From positions 630,001-694,000 of the forward strand of contig JAEMWC010000155.1 of NCBI GenBank assembly GCA_016490735.1: a stretch of DNA of 64,000 nt. The letters are read 5' to 3'. Below the pieces are notes generated by a model. That model was not told where the DNA came from, ran no database searches, and was given only the letters and a program-made list of their open reading frames with translations. A program made the position numbers and the translations under genes. This document shows positions 45,939 through 57,429 of this stretch, in pieces. The stretch comes from Pachyseris speciosa (Eukaryota; Cnidaria; Anthozoa; Scleractinia; Pachyseridae). Within the stretch, counting starts at the first letter, position 1. Every line of letters starts with the position of its first letter.

Positions 45939-46440
45939 GGTTGAAAAGAAAATGATGATTCCACGGCATCTCGCAGCTCACCAAAAAGGGTCACAGAACA
46001 GTTTACCGTTAATGGGAGGAACGAGTAGCTCAAACTTGGAGGACGAAGTTCTTTCTTTGGACAATCCTTTTGCTATGTTAACCGATGCGTGTTTTTCAGC
46101 GGATGTGTTTTTTTTTCAAGTGATGGAACCTCTACAACGACACGTGAATTAAATAAATTTCACCTTTGAACATTTGGTTTAATTGTTGTTACTTTTGTTC
46201 AGGACTGAAACTCGTATTTATCTCTCAACTGGATGTAAAAAGTAATCATCTACACTCGTATTGGACGCAAATTAAGAAGTAAGCTTAACCTTAGTTGAAC
46301 TGTTTTTTCGTTTGCTTTGCGAGCGAACGAGTGATTTTACTCCGCTTAGATGAAGTTTTTCGACGTGCCTCAGTAATGTTAAGAAAATGTTGCCCTTATG
46401 TTAACAACACGTAATCGGAATGAGTCCTCATAAACCACTT

Positions 46441-46513
46441 GTGTTTTCAGAAGTTGCTGAAATTAACCTCGTCGCTGCGTGACTCGGACATTTTCAGCAA
46501 CTTCTGAAAACAC
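46441..46513. ncRNA. Perfect 22-bp hairpin, small-RNA precursor candidate
   Basis: GTGTTTTCAGAAGTTGCTGA and AA (46441-46462) pairs perfectly with its inverse at 46492-46513 around a 29-nt loop. The arm length is miRNA-like, but perfect pairing and lack of tapering also fit a small foldback transposon. Strand unknown. Confidence 0.35.
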
Positions 46514-46574
46514 ACTTGACATTAATCTTTAATTTTTCATATAGTTATATGCTAGTCCAAACGTGACAAAATAT

Positions 46575-46795
46575 CAATTTGATCAAATTTCATGTCAAGA
46601 CGCATTTTTCTACAACAATCACCTTATATTCAAACCATTTTGTCATATATGTATGTCAAAACAATTTTTCTGTATCAAGCAATAATTTTCGTAAATCATT
46701 TTGCAATTTTGCACATCAAATTGTACACATTTTTATAAATCAAGTCGTAGCCATTTTTATTTATCAAGTCATGCATCTTTTTACATATCAAGAGA
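46575..46795. repeat. Degenerate 25-bp tandem repeat
   Basis: Loose repeats of a unit like CATTTTTATTTATCAAGTCA, drifting from about 46575 to 46795. Confidence 0.55.
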
Positions 46796-47242
46796 GTCTG
46801 GGAGCCAGTACGGACACAGGCAGTACGGCGGTTTATCCCAGAAGTTGAAGAGCTTTTGCCTCTGTCTTCAATGTGTCTTGTCTCTGTCGCAACTGTGCGC
46901 CAGTTTTCTAATCTGGAGAAGAGTAGTGATGATTACCAAGCCGAATTATAATTATTAAAGCAGAGAAGGGAGCAAATGTGAAGAAACTTTACGTGTTGTG
47001 TATCAGTGGATTACCCAAATACGGCGAGATAGGACCATGACCGAGTTACGAGTTGAGTTGATATTGAGTTACCGTTTTTGCAATTTTTGCTGGGAAGAAA
47101 ACATCACTTTCTTCACGCTCAAAGTTGATTTGCATGAGGTTTGTTGACTGGATTTCAAGCGATCAGAAGGCTCAGACAAGCGAACCAAAACATACCCAAA
47201 ATACAAGATGACAGTGTCTTTTTAACATAATCCAACAAGGCG

Positions 47243-47413
47243 ATCTTCTTGTTGTCGTGTTATTTTTCGTAAGCGCATACGCAGAAATCCGAAAGTGAGC
47301 TTTGTGGATGAAACACGACGAAGAAGAAGAACAGACGACATTTTTAGACCGAATAAAAAGGTTCCTTGTAACTGCAGATCAGACTGCAAACTGAAGCAAA
47401 CCAAGGCGGTTAA
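47243..47413 (+). other. Coding-like Arg/Cys-rich fragment
   Basis: Open frame RRSSCCRVIFRKRIRRNPKV, SFVDETRRRRRTDD, VPCNCRSDCKLKQTKAV, cut at the TTAA where the 2.6 kb element begins. No ATG at a sensible place and no recognised domain. It may be an exon of a dead gene. Confidence 0.3.
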
Positions 47414-47951
47414 GGGCCCATTAAAGTATCTTTTGATGCCGTTGCTAGGGAAAAATCAATTTGCTATAACTCTGCACATGTGTGCTTCAACTGGACCAAA
47501 TTTGGACAATAGCCATAAGGAGCTAAAACGGATCAGTTCATGACGTCATCGGACCACGCCCAAGGTCACGTGACCAGAAACAGAAAAATGCATTTTAACT
47601 AAATGGCTTAACTCCTTTTTCCGCATTTTCTGTACAATAACAATTCAAAAGCCGTTTTGAATAAATTTAAGCATGCGTTTTGGCTTGTGATAAAAAATGA
47701 AAAAATGAGAAGGGAAAATGTGCTTCTTTGACCACTCTTTTGCGAATATTTTTTTCGTTTTTTCATTTTTTCGCAAAAACCCATGCTTGAATTCCTAGAA
47801 AATGTGACATTATTTCGAATTGTTTTTAAATCCAGCAACTGCAATTATCACTCGAGGAGAAAAGTGCTTTTTTCGCTGCACCGGAAGTGGTGAGCGAATT
47901 TTCAGCGGCCTGGGGCCTAAGCATTGTTAGCCAGGCCTCAGCCAGGCTTAA

Positions 47952-48321
47952 CTGCGGTCAAACGTAAAAAAGTAAGAAAAGTCCTGAAAAGATAAGGTTT
48001 TTACGTTGAGAGCTCAAAGATGAAAAGTTTTTCTTCAGTCTGTGAGTTTACTAAATCATTTCATGAATTACTAAAAAAGTTTTAGGAACAATAAGGTGAA
48101 TCGGTTTTCCTGAAGTCACGCATTGAAACAGAAAACAAAAACAGACCGCGCCGAACAGTTTCCACATTCTTCGCTTTAAAAAAAAACTTTAAAACTTTTT
48201 TAGTAATTCATGAAATGATTTAGTAAACTTACAGACTGATGAAAGACTCATCATCTTTGAGCTCTCAACGTAAAAACCTTATCTTTAAAGGACTTTTCTT
48301 ATTTTTTACGTTTGACCGCGG
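47952..48321. mobile_element. TTAA-flanked 370 bp MITE, nested
   Basis: CTGCGGTCAAACGTAAAAAA and the inverse TTTTTTACGTTTGACCGCGG, TTAA on both sides, about 75 bp of well-matched arm (GGTTTTTACGTTGAGAGCTC) and a further inner pair around TAGTAATTCATGAAATGATT. Confidence 0.85.
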
Positions 48322-48337
48322 TTAACAGCCAGGCTGG

Positions 48338-48507
48338 TTCCATTTCATTCGACGTTTGTCTTCGAAAACGGAATGCTCGTAATGACGAAAAGGAGCTGAA
48401 AAAAGCATATCTCCATGCTTCTAACGGTATATTTGTCAATTTCGGTAGTGGAAATGTACTTTTCAAACCCCTGGTGATGCCGTGGATCATAAAACACTCA
48501 TTATTAG
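48338..48507 (+). other. Coding-like exon inside the TTAA element
   Basis: Open frame SISFDVCLRKRNARNDEKEL, KKAYLHASNGIFVNFGSGNV, LFKPLVMPWIIKHSLL, then a GTAAGT donor. Amphipathic and plausible as protein, but unrecognised and without a partner exon. Confidence 0.3.
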
Positions 48508-50046
48508 GTAAGTTTACGTACTTTATTGACGTTTCATTGAACATAACTGCGTGATAAATTCACTTGCACTAAATGTGGTTTTAACTTTTACCTCATTGTG
48601 ACATGACTAGTTTTACTTCTCATCTGAGATTATCTGATTTACTTTCTTTTGTATGAAAAATACTTACAACAACGTGTTTCATTTAAATAAATGACCGGGA
48701 TATGAGCGTTCCACCCCTCTGCTCCTCTCGAGCCTTTTGCGCGATCGGACGGACTAAAATTTACACGGTGTGTTGTAATACTTATGCTCTTTCTTTCATC
48801 TTTGCCAGGATGTTCAATGATGACTTATCTCCACGTCGAACTGCTTCAGTTCTTGCTTCTTGCACGCTCCAGTCGGCGGCGATCCTTTTGTGAACGGCGC
48901 AATGCATTCAACAATATGGATCCACTGAGTAGAACTGACGTGATCCAGTCCGAGAGCTCCGGGAATTTGTGGTAATCTTTGAAATATTGGCCATTCAGCA
49001 ACGAATGAAAGACCAACGAAATTACGTATTGCAGATCTTAGACGAGTTGTGGCTTTAACGACAGGAATGCTACTACGCTTCAAGTTGACTTTTTCACACA
49101 TCGACTACACTCGAAGCCGAACTCTTCAACTGTGTTTTGTTTACCGAGCAAAATTCGAATTCAGTTTCGTTTTTACAGTCACAGTGTTGTAGATTACGTA
49201 AAATACTGTCAACTAAGTTCTCAAGCTAGGTTGATGTTGTAAGGTGAAGTTGTCCATCACAAGTTTCAAGCTCGACATTATCACTCAGGTTTTCTATCGA
49301 GTCAGTAGTTAGCATTTTAGATGTAAGAAATCAATTCTTGAGATATTGCTGCATTCAAGCAAAATTTACAAGCGTCCTTGCTCACCGTCTGCTGCTCCAT
49401 GCGGTCTTGGGAGAGTGATTGCAGTTTATTGGCCTTGATAGCTTCTTTTATTGTGTGGTATATCTAAACAGTGGTCATAGTTTCTCAGGTTCGGAAGGAC
49501 AGTTGACGGATACAGGCTCACAGGGTCGCACAGTTTTATCGTAAAAGACGTAAGAGACTTTTGGAGCGGCCAAAAACGCCGCAAATTCAGAGTTCTTTGA
49601 AGTTTGCAGTTGATGAAAGCGTAATAATAAATTCCAGTTTGTGTCTCCGCATCTTTAAGATTTCGATTCCCAACCTGACACTAGAAATCCTGTAGAGATC
49701 TTGTACTGTCAACTATTCGAGATTTCCTCATCGACATGTAGCCATCGCGTCGGCTTTTTGTTTACGTCCGTACATTGATGACATTTTCAAGCAAAACACT
49801 GAATTTTAAAAAATAAAGACACGACCCACGTGTTGTAACCATAAAGCAGAAAGTTTATCAATAAAATGTAAACGAAAAGTTTTTCTTGTGTTGTTGCAAC
49901 GAAGTAAAAAAACAGTCACCTGCGACTTGAATCGGCGACGGGCAGGCGCCGAAAAAAAGCGCGCGAAAATATTTTGGCTGACCGGAAGTGAAATTGCTCT
50001 TGGGTAGCAACCGCGTAGCTTAGCAACGAGATACTTTAATGGGCCC
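48508..50046. other. Interior of the TTAA element without recognised genes
   Basis: Several short open frames on both strands, none with a known motif. GC content is higher than in the neighbourhood around 48700-48960. Confidence 0.3.
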
Positions 50047-50333
50047 TTAACTGAAAACGCAGCAGAATGCTTTCTGTCAGTTTTATTTTGGAGCCAACCA
50101 ATCAGAAAGCGCAAAGTCCGTGACGTCAAGATAGTACAGTTTTGGCTGGTTGATTCAAGAGGTTGGGTCCGTATGCCGGCAGCTTCCCGCCAAAGCTTGT
50201 CAACTTTCAAAGCAGTCAAAGCGTGATTTAGAAGGGAAATCGGGCATCAAAACTGTCAAAGTCTAACCAGACTAACCACAGGCAGTAAACCAGGTAAAGG
50301 CGTTGTTTGAAACTTGTTCTTCTGTTTCCACAG

Positions 50334-50514
50334 TATCAAGGCCATTCCAAAACATATGCAGAACTCACTTTAGGACAATCCGTTAACAAAACTCTTCAGC
50401 TTTGTCTGCAATTTCCGCCGGTTCTGAAGGGGATAGGGGATATCAAGCATTTGGACGAGCTCGCTTTGACCTTTCATCGTGACCCGGCAGACAACATGGA
50501 CGTAGGAAAGACAG
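50334..50514 (+). other. Coding-like exon between two TTAA elements
   Basis: Bounded by TTTCCACAG and GTAACG. Frame: YQGHSKTYAELTLGQSVNKT, LQLCLQFPPVLKGIGDIKHL, DELALTFHRDPADNMDVGKT. Looks like protein; family not recognised. A GTAAAG donor only 40 bp upstream (50294) would leave too short an intron. Confidence 0.35.
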
Positions 50515-50629
50515 GTAACGATTTTTAATGAACTTTTGTCCTATCGACACAACTGGTGATTATATAAGAAAACCCATTATTGGCGAAATTAACATACCAA
50601 GTAAAACTGCCGCGAAATATCTAATTTAA

Positions 50630-52115
50630 GGGGGTCTTCCACTCAACACCACCTTTTTCTCCAAAATCAAACTAACTCAGTAGAAATTGCCATCATGCAA
50701 CTTGTTGGCATGAATGATGACAAACGCAACGATGAATGAGTCTCTTGTTGCCATAGCAACAGAACAAGCTTTTGTCAAATATCTTTAATAGTGCTTCCTC
50801 GGTAAAAACAATTGAGCAGAAACACTTAGTCAGTGAGGCAAGAAACATATTTTTGCAAATTATGTATGTACTGATCTATGCTGTTAACTTACACTTGTGG
50901 ACTGACTCTTGTTATTTGCAGAGAGAAAAATCTTCAAAGTTTCACTTTGCCAAAAATGGGTATTTTCTGCCCATACCTACCATCAGTCTTTCAAATGTTA
51001 TGAAAGAACAATTCAACAGATTGGCTTTATTTTGGTTCATTGCATGGAAGGTTTGTGTACCTCTAATTTGATCCCTAAAAAGCTGGTAAAAGTAAAATCA
51101 TGAAAAGCAAATAATTGTTGCTATCTACAAATTCCATGCCAGTTTCAAATTTCAAACCTGTATAGGGTCACAAAAAAATTGCTGTGGTAAGGTTTTGCCA
51201 TCTTTTCCAGCAATATCACAGCAAAAGTGTTTTTTACACATGGGGAAAAGGGTAAAAAATCAAAACAGGCATGATAGGACAGACATGATAGGATGTAAAC
51301 AACATATCAGCTCAAAACTAGTGCAAGAATTAAATGAAAATGTTACCTCGCAAAGGAGCAGTCTGAAAAAATCTTTTTATAACTCAATCCTTTATTCAGA
51401 GAGTAAACATTACAAAACAGGTCTTCTGCTTTCAAATTAAGGAGGAAGTTTGAGGGAAAAAGGCAAACAATAGCTCTCTCAGCTCCCTTTTTATCAGCAA
51501 CCTCAACCAAGCAGCCAAACAGCAAGAATCTGCCCCCGTTGCATCCTGGGAGGTTCCACATATCTTTGAGCGGGAAAGGCTCTTCTAAAACAATTTACCA
51601 GACCAGGATTCAATCCTGCACCAAAAGTTGTTCGGGCACCTTCAGCATTCAATGAAACTTCCGCCAGTGAAGATTGGAGCCCGGGGAGACAAGGCACATC
51701 TGCTTTTAGGCCCCCTGTCCACGAATAACAAACTGTCGGCAGATTCAAGCGAGCGTTCGAACAAAGTTTGTTGTATTCGCAGTGCCAATAAGTGGTTCTT
51801 TGGAATTGGCAAGGTTTAAGCCTTCACAGCCCTTGATGATGAGCTCCGGCACCAGCAAATGACCCAAAACACAATAATTTAGGGCAATTTTGACCATCCC
51901 AAGGTAAATTCTGCAAATGATTCAGCCGACCACAGAGTGAGAGCCGAGTATGGCCACGTGACCAGCAGTCATGTGACAAGATACATGCATAATGATACCC
52001 AGTCCTCCATCAAATCTTTGGAGAAATAAGAGTTTTAATACCCCCCCCCCCCCCCCAACTCACTTTTAGCAAAAAACTCATGGCTTCTTCATATGCTCTT
52101 CAGTGGAAGACCACC
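50630..52115. mobile_element. TTAA-flanked 1.5 kb element
   Basis: GGGGGTCTTCCACTCAACAC on the left, inverse AGTGGAAGACCACC on the right, TTAA at 50626-50629 and 52116-52119. Poly-C at about 52040. No transposase frame. Confidence 0.65.
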
Positions 52116-52431
52116 TTAATTTTTTGTAATCCATACCTCGTCTTTATCGTCCAACTTTTTCATACAAAACGATCAAAGCATGTGCCATCTCATCCCTAGA
52201 GCCTGCGTCTCGGTCAGCGGTGTCGCGTGCAAAAGTGAAATAAATTTCTGGCCATGGACAATCTCGTACCCAGCGTCCTCGGGCTCTTTGGTCAGCGGGT
52301 GGATGCCCAGAGAGACTGTGGAATAATGGACTCGATCCATTTCCCCAGAAAATCTGGGGTAAGTGCGCATACTTGGGGAGACTTAACGGACTTTCTATTT
52401 ATGCGCAGTGTTAGAATGAATTTGAAGACGT

Positions 52432-53016
52432 TGAGCGGTCATATAGAGCGTTTTCAGTCACGCAAGTAAAAAAAATAAAATCATCAACCATTCAATAGAT
52501 CAAGAAATTGTGATGTTATAGAAGAGTAATAAAATAAACAACATGCCAAAGTCTCAGGGCCGTGCGATATCCCATACTCGAGTTATTCGACAACATGTAA
52601 CCACTCAAAATTATAGTGTTTTGTATGGAAACGCCATCTTAGCGTCCCTCTGAGGGACACCAAGGTGGCGGCCGGAAACGAGTTAAAACATATGTTCTTA
52701 CTTTAGCTAGTTCTCAAAGGCTTTTGTTCTCTCATTTGAGCTTTCAAACATTCACCATGTTGGCCTTTCAAACCTCAAAAACACACGTGAATCGATGTTT
52801 TCATGTAAGTGACATGCTTGTGAGCAGACATCTTTATGTCACGCACTGTGAAAAACTCTAAAATTCAAACTGCTCTATTTTCAAAACAAAGCAAGCTACC
52901 GAGCTGAAAACATGCAAGCAGATACATTTCTAAAATGTCTTTTACAAGATGAAGATAAAAATGCAAAAGTCTGTTTACTTTTGAATTTTAATTTTTTATG
53001 ACGTCAAGTGAAAACC
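52432..53016. mobile_element. About 590 bp repeat, copy B
   Basis: Inverse of 39683-40275 from GTTTTCAGTCACGCAAGT to ATGACGTCAAGTGAAAAC. Noncoding. Confidence 0.7.
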
Positions 53017-53625
53017 CTCTATTCCACAGGTCACAGGTACAGTTCACTGCTTTATTGATTGGTAACTAACCAAACAGTTTGTCCTCAATCTAAAAGAGAA
53101 TTTTTGGATAGTGATTAAGGCTAGGAGACACTTTTGGGCCTCTTTAGTTACCTGTAGCTGGCTAGAAAATCCTAGGATTATTTCAACTCCAGGCTTTACC
53201 AAGTACAAACAGAAATGTTATTTATTATTTTTTAAACTTTATCAGCGTATGTATGTACAAGGTAAATAAAGGTGTGTGTTGTTGTTGTTGTTGTAGCATG
53301 GTGACCTGTATGTTGACCTATTGAAGACCCTCATTGAATGTGACTTGAACTTCAGCCCCGGCCCGCTGTTGAGATTTCAGTTGTGTTAATTGCATGTATG
53401 GTTGTTTATATGGCACAGTTTTGATGATGTTTCGTGTAGCGAGTAGTTTTTATTTGAAATATTCAGTTTATAATTTAATGAAAGTAGTTTTGGAGTTACA
53501 GAAGCGAAATGCATCACAAAAAAGTTCACTGGTTGAATTTAAATCACCATGTAGGTTTTGGTTGCTTATGCGACGAAAAATGCATTCTTTTGATCTAGAA
53601 TAAAGAGACATAGTCGTGTGTAAAA

Positions 53626-54065
53626 CCACAGGCTTTCCAAGCTCAAAATTCGACTCTGGCTTTGTTTATATAGAGAATTGTATGGGAAGTCGCCGGTTTT
53701 GTAAAAAAATGTGTAAATAACTATCTAAATCAAAAATAAAGTTTTCCTACCTCAAATGTGTCGCATACTTGTCTCTTGTGCCGATTTTGAAGCCATTCTG
53801 ACGCCGTTTAGTGAAGTTTTTCGAAATCGTTGTCTCTCCTTTTAGAAGGAGAGACAACGATTTCGAAAAACTTCACTAAACGGCGTCAGAATGGCTTCAA
53901 AATCGGCACAAGAGACAAGTACGCGACACATTTGAGGTAGGAAAACTTTATTTCTGATTAGATAGTTATTTACACATTTTTTTACAAACCCGACGACTCT
54001 CCCAGACAATTCTCTATATAAACAAGCTGATGCAGAGTCGAATTTTGAGCTTGGAAAGCCTGTGG
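53626..54065. repeat. 440 bp near-perfect palindrome
   Basis: Two arms of about 215 bp meet at a 6-nt loop (53841-53846, TTTAGA). The inner 110 bp or so matches almost base for base (TTCGAAATCGTTGTCTCTCC against its inverse). Toward the outside there is a 4-bp indel and a few changes. It ends at CCACAGGCTTTCC / GGAAAGCCTGTGG. No gene content; any transcript would form one long hairpin. Confidence 0.9.
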
Positions 54066-54637
54066 GTATATTCATATTGCATGTGTTAGTGAGTTTGTTT
54101 CGGCTTCACATAGCCGCGTAACCACACATTCTAGATGTGTTTTGGAGTGGCTGGGTATTCTGCAGTGAAGCCAAAACAGGGTCAATAGAAAATAACAGTC
54201 ACACAAATTACCAAAAAAATCCGAGTTTGATATTTAAACCTCCCTCCAAAACGAGGAAGTCGGTTGCTGAGTTTCCGGTTTGGTTAACTACTATATTGTT
54301 ATACAGGCGACCAATCAAAAACATTCTTTAATTCCATTATCCAAGACTCTCTCCGGGCGTCCACCCGCTGACCAAATAGCCCGAGGACTCTGGGTACGAG
54401 ATTGGGCCATGTATAGAGAGCTCGTTGTGCCCTCTACAAAATTGGTGGTCTTACAAGCTTTGATGACAGTAGTTTCCCAAAAATGGCACATATGATTACT
54501 TACACAAGAGAGACCTCAAACTTGACAGTAAATTTGAAGACGTTGACTTTCGGGAAGAAACTACCTTTGTATCTCTTGGTGACTGTTATTGTCCATTTTG
54601 AATTTTAAAAATTCTTTATTTATCTGTCTGTAATTAG

Positions 54638-55466
54638 TCTCCAAGGCATTGGCGTTACTAAAAGCAGAGGACGATATCAAGACATTGGAACGAATGTTGC
54701 AGAAAGAACTCGAGAGGGTCCTGTTATCTTTTGACAGAAGTGTCAGGAATATGTCCAACAGTGCAAGAGATGCTGTTAAGGAACTGCGAGCCACTGCTGA
54801 CTATCTTGATAAAGTCTGGAAGGACTGCCGCATAGCCCACACTGCGGGAACCTCAACAAGCATTGTAGGTGGTATTTTTGAGCGTTGCAGGAGGTATTCT
54901 AACTTTTTTATTTTTGACAGCTGGTGCAGCATCACCTGTACTCATTGCTGGGATTGCAGTTTCGGCAGCCGGAGGTGGTAACTTAGGAACAGCCGTGGTC
55001 GAGAAAGCAATCAATTCTTGCGAAGTGGAGAAAGCAGACGAAGCCCTGGCAAAATTATGGCGTGGATCGACAAGAATGAAAAAAATATCGAAGAATTGCA
55101 GAGTTACAAGTCCGAATTTCAATGGAAATTCATCAAAAACCTCGCAGTAGAATTGGCTCTAGATAAAAGGCATTGAACTTGCTAACAACAATAGTTCCTC
55201 AGAACGCATCGTGGTTTTCAAAGTCTGGTGAGACTGGCGCAGCTGCCGCAGCGGAGACTGGGACTCAAACATCCGCAAAGTTAGGCTCCATGGGTGCCAA
55301 AGCTTTCGGTGGCCTAGTTATCGGAGTGAGCACAGTATTCATTGTCTTAGACGCAGTGCTCCTTAGTTTCACGGTCAAAGATTTGGTTGAAGACAAGGGA
55401 TCTGATGCAGCCAAACTGTTAAGGGAAAAAGCATTAGAAATCGAAGCAAACCAGAAAAACTTTTAA
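54638..55466 (+). pseudogene. Apolipoprotein-L-like gene relic
   Basis: After a TAATTAG acceptor, reads ALLKAEDDIKTLERMLQKEL ... VKELRATADYLDKVWKDCRI ... AGTSTSIVGG, the ApoL signature before the hydrophobic hairpin. The frame then shifts at about 54885 to give GGILTFLFLTAGAASPVLIA, GIAVSAAGGGNLGTAVVEKA, shifts again at about 55055 (WIDKNEKNIEELQSYKSEFQ, WKFIKNLAVELALDKR), and once more before GAKAFGGLVIGVSTVFIVLD ... LVEDKGSDAAKLLREKALEI and a stop. ApoL proteins insert in membranes and can form channels. At least three frameshifts mean it is dead, or that the assembly is faulty here. Confidence 0.7.
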
Positions 55467-55665
55467 GTGGTAACTGAATGTCCCCGAACATTATCAGCAG
55501 CCCGTTATATTGGCTGCAACGATAACTTTAACTAGCTATTGGAACTTCCCAAGACGGCATATATGCATGCTGAAGTTCAAATGAAATGAACCATAAACGC
55601 ACGAGCTTTTTGAAAGCAGTGTTTTCACGTTCAATTGCCTCTGATTTTTGCAGATAGAGGAGATA

Positions 55666-55956
55666 GAGCAGTTTTCAATTGAGTGTCGTAAAACCAAAAC
55701 CAAAGCAATCACTCCAACCAACCACAACAGACCGAAACAGTGTAATGAGCCAATCAGAATTCAAAGTAATTACACGTAACCGGCACAAAGCGCGCGAAAA
55801 TACGCGTACGCGCGTGCAAGTCACGATTGGTTTTGGTTTTGGTTCCGTCTCATTGGTTAAGAAAGAGGCGCGAGTTTTGCTAACCAATCACGGAGCAAAG
55901 AAATGCAAAACCAAAGCAAACGCAATTTACTTTCGACACTCAATTGAAAACCGCTC
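55666..55956. mobile_element. CCAAT-rich MITE family, copy 3
   Basis: 291 bp, GAGCAGTTTTCAATTGAGTG to CACTCAATTGAAAACCGCTC, TA on both sides. The best-preserved of the three copies. Confidence 0.85.
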
Positions 55957-56025
55957 TAGAACCTTCCTGACTCATTAACTTTATTAAAATATGGAAATTG
56001 TAGTGTGAACTTTAGAGACACGATA

Positions 56026-56253
56026 GTGCCGTTTATACGAGAGAAAATAAGCCGCGGCTTACTCTGGCCACGGCTTACTTAAGATGCGAACACTCCGTAT
56101 AAATGGTACAAAATCTACGTTCACGGCTTTCTCAAGCTGCGCACGGCTTATCCTGGCCTAGGAGTTTTTACTCGTATAAATGGGTCCTTTCGCGTCTTAT
56201 GTAAGCCGCGGCCAGAGTAAGCCTCGGCTTATTTTCTCTCATATAAACAGCCC
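56026..56253. mobile_element. TA-flanked 228 bp MITE
   Basis: GTGCCGTTTATACGAGAGAA and AATAAGCCGCGGCTTACTC pair with the inverse at the right end (GGCTTATTTTCTCTCATATA, AACAGCCC). TA at 56024-56025 and 56254-56255. Confidence 0.85.
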
Positions 56254-56255
56254 TA

Positions 56256-57200
56256 ATGTTGGCCGCAAATGTTTCGTTAGTTATGAAACAGTCGAATTAT
56301 ATATTATTACCAAACGTGATCGGCCGGCAATTCACTCTCTTCTGGAACAATTGTTCGTTTTCTTTGGTAAATTGCAATTCTTAGTGGAAGTTTCTTGTAT
56401 AGTTTTGGCCCGCCAAAATAAAACAAAACCTATTTTGTTACCATACTTCCTGATGATTAGTTAGTCACACTGAGTTTTAGATTTCAAACAAGTCCTGACA
56501 CCACACCGGCTGACGTCTGTCGATGTATTGATCTAGTTCGTAGTTTTAATTTTTCGTAATTTTATTAAATTAAGCTCTGAATGAACAGTGAATGATGTAC
56601 ATGTATTAGCTAGCGCTGTTTGGGTTAAACATTGTTTGTATTTCTAACGACAACACATGAGAGCAGTTTTCAGTTGGTTTTGATTGGCTAGCAATACTTG
56701 AAGCATTACGATTCTTTTTGAAAACATATTTAGGTGAAGTTACTCCACTTTAGACTGAGTAACCATCAAGCGAAAGGATATCTATAAAACGAAAAGGCAT
56801 GACAAGTGAGGAAAAAGCCCTGGAAACGAAGTTGGATGGCTTGGGCCATGTCATGGGCCATTAAACTATAACATAGCCGGTTATCAACAGGAATAACTTT
56901 GGAAAACTAGAAGTCAAGCTAGTGTTGACGTATAGATTAGCTAACTGAATCTGTTTAGATGGTTAGGTTTGCTTTTGAATGTTTGAAAGGTGGTGCTCAG
57001 TGTTTAGTGCTTCAGTTCGTCCGGAGATGACTCCAGACCTTTTGATCCGCAAAAACGGACATTCAATATTCCATCAGGGGTTTGTTGTTTTGTAAAATGC
57101 AATTAAAAATCTTTGTTATGGGGTACGTTGAGCCTGAATGTGTATTTGTGTTTTAGCAAAGTGTTGAAAAATAAACCTGTTTCTGATATCTCTCACTCAG
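56256..57200. other. Intergenic, nothing recognised
   Basis: AT-rich, no coding signal, no clear repeat structure. Confidence 0.5.
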
Positions 57201-57307
57201 TACACGCGCTGTGATTGGCCAAATTTGCGGGCCGTATTCTACAGTACGGTTCGTTTGACTTCAACTAGTTTTCTCTCCCGCGCGCCGGATTCACTTCTCG
57301 TTTTCTC

Positions 57308-57425
57308 GGTCCGTACTTTAAGTTACGGATCCTGGTTTTTCCCATTAATTTATGGCCCTCGCGCTTCGCGCTTGGGCCATAAATCAACGGGAAAAAAACT
57401 CGATCCATAACTTGCAGTAAGGACC
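57308..57425. repeat. 118 bp foldback
   Basis: GGTCCGTACTTTAAGTTACG ... CCCATTAATTTATGGCCC pairs with GGGCCATAAATCAACGGG ... CTTGCAGTAAGGACC around a GCGCTTCGCGC loop. Confidence 0.75.
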
Positions 57426-57429
57426 TCGA

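Larger units (their letters stand above)
47414..50046. mobile_element. TTAA-flanked 2.6 kb element
   Basis: GGGCCCATTAAAGTATCT at the left and AGATACTTTAATGGGCCC at the right, with TTAA on both sides (47410-47413, 50047-50050). TTAA duplications and GGG/CCC ends are typical of piggyBac-type transposons. No transposase frame was found. A second TTAA element (47952-48321) is nested inside, as is a coding-like piece (48338-48507). Confidence 0.8.
52254..54410. repeat. Inverted pair of a 90 bp repeat
   Basis: 52254-52345 (ACAATCTCGTACCCAGCGTC, CTCGGGCTCTTTGGTCAGCG) is the inverse of about 54330-54410 (CCGCTGACCAAATAGCCCGA, GGACTCTGGGTACGAGATTG). Either the two ends of one element that collected insertions, or two stray copies. 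Confidence 0.6.
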
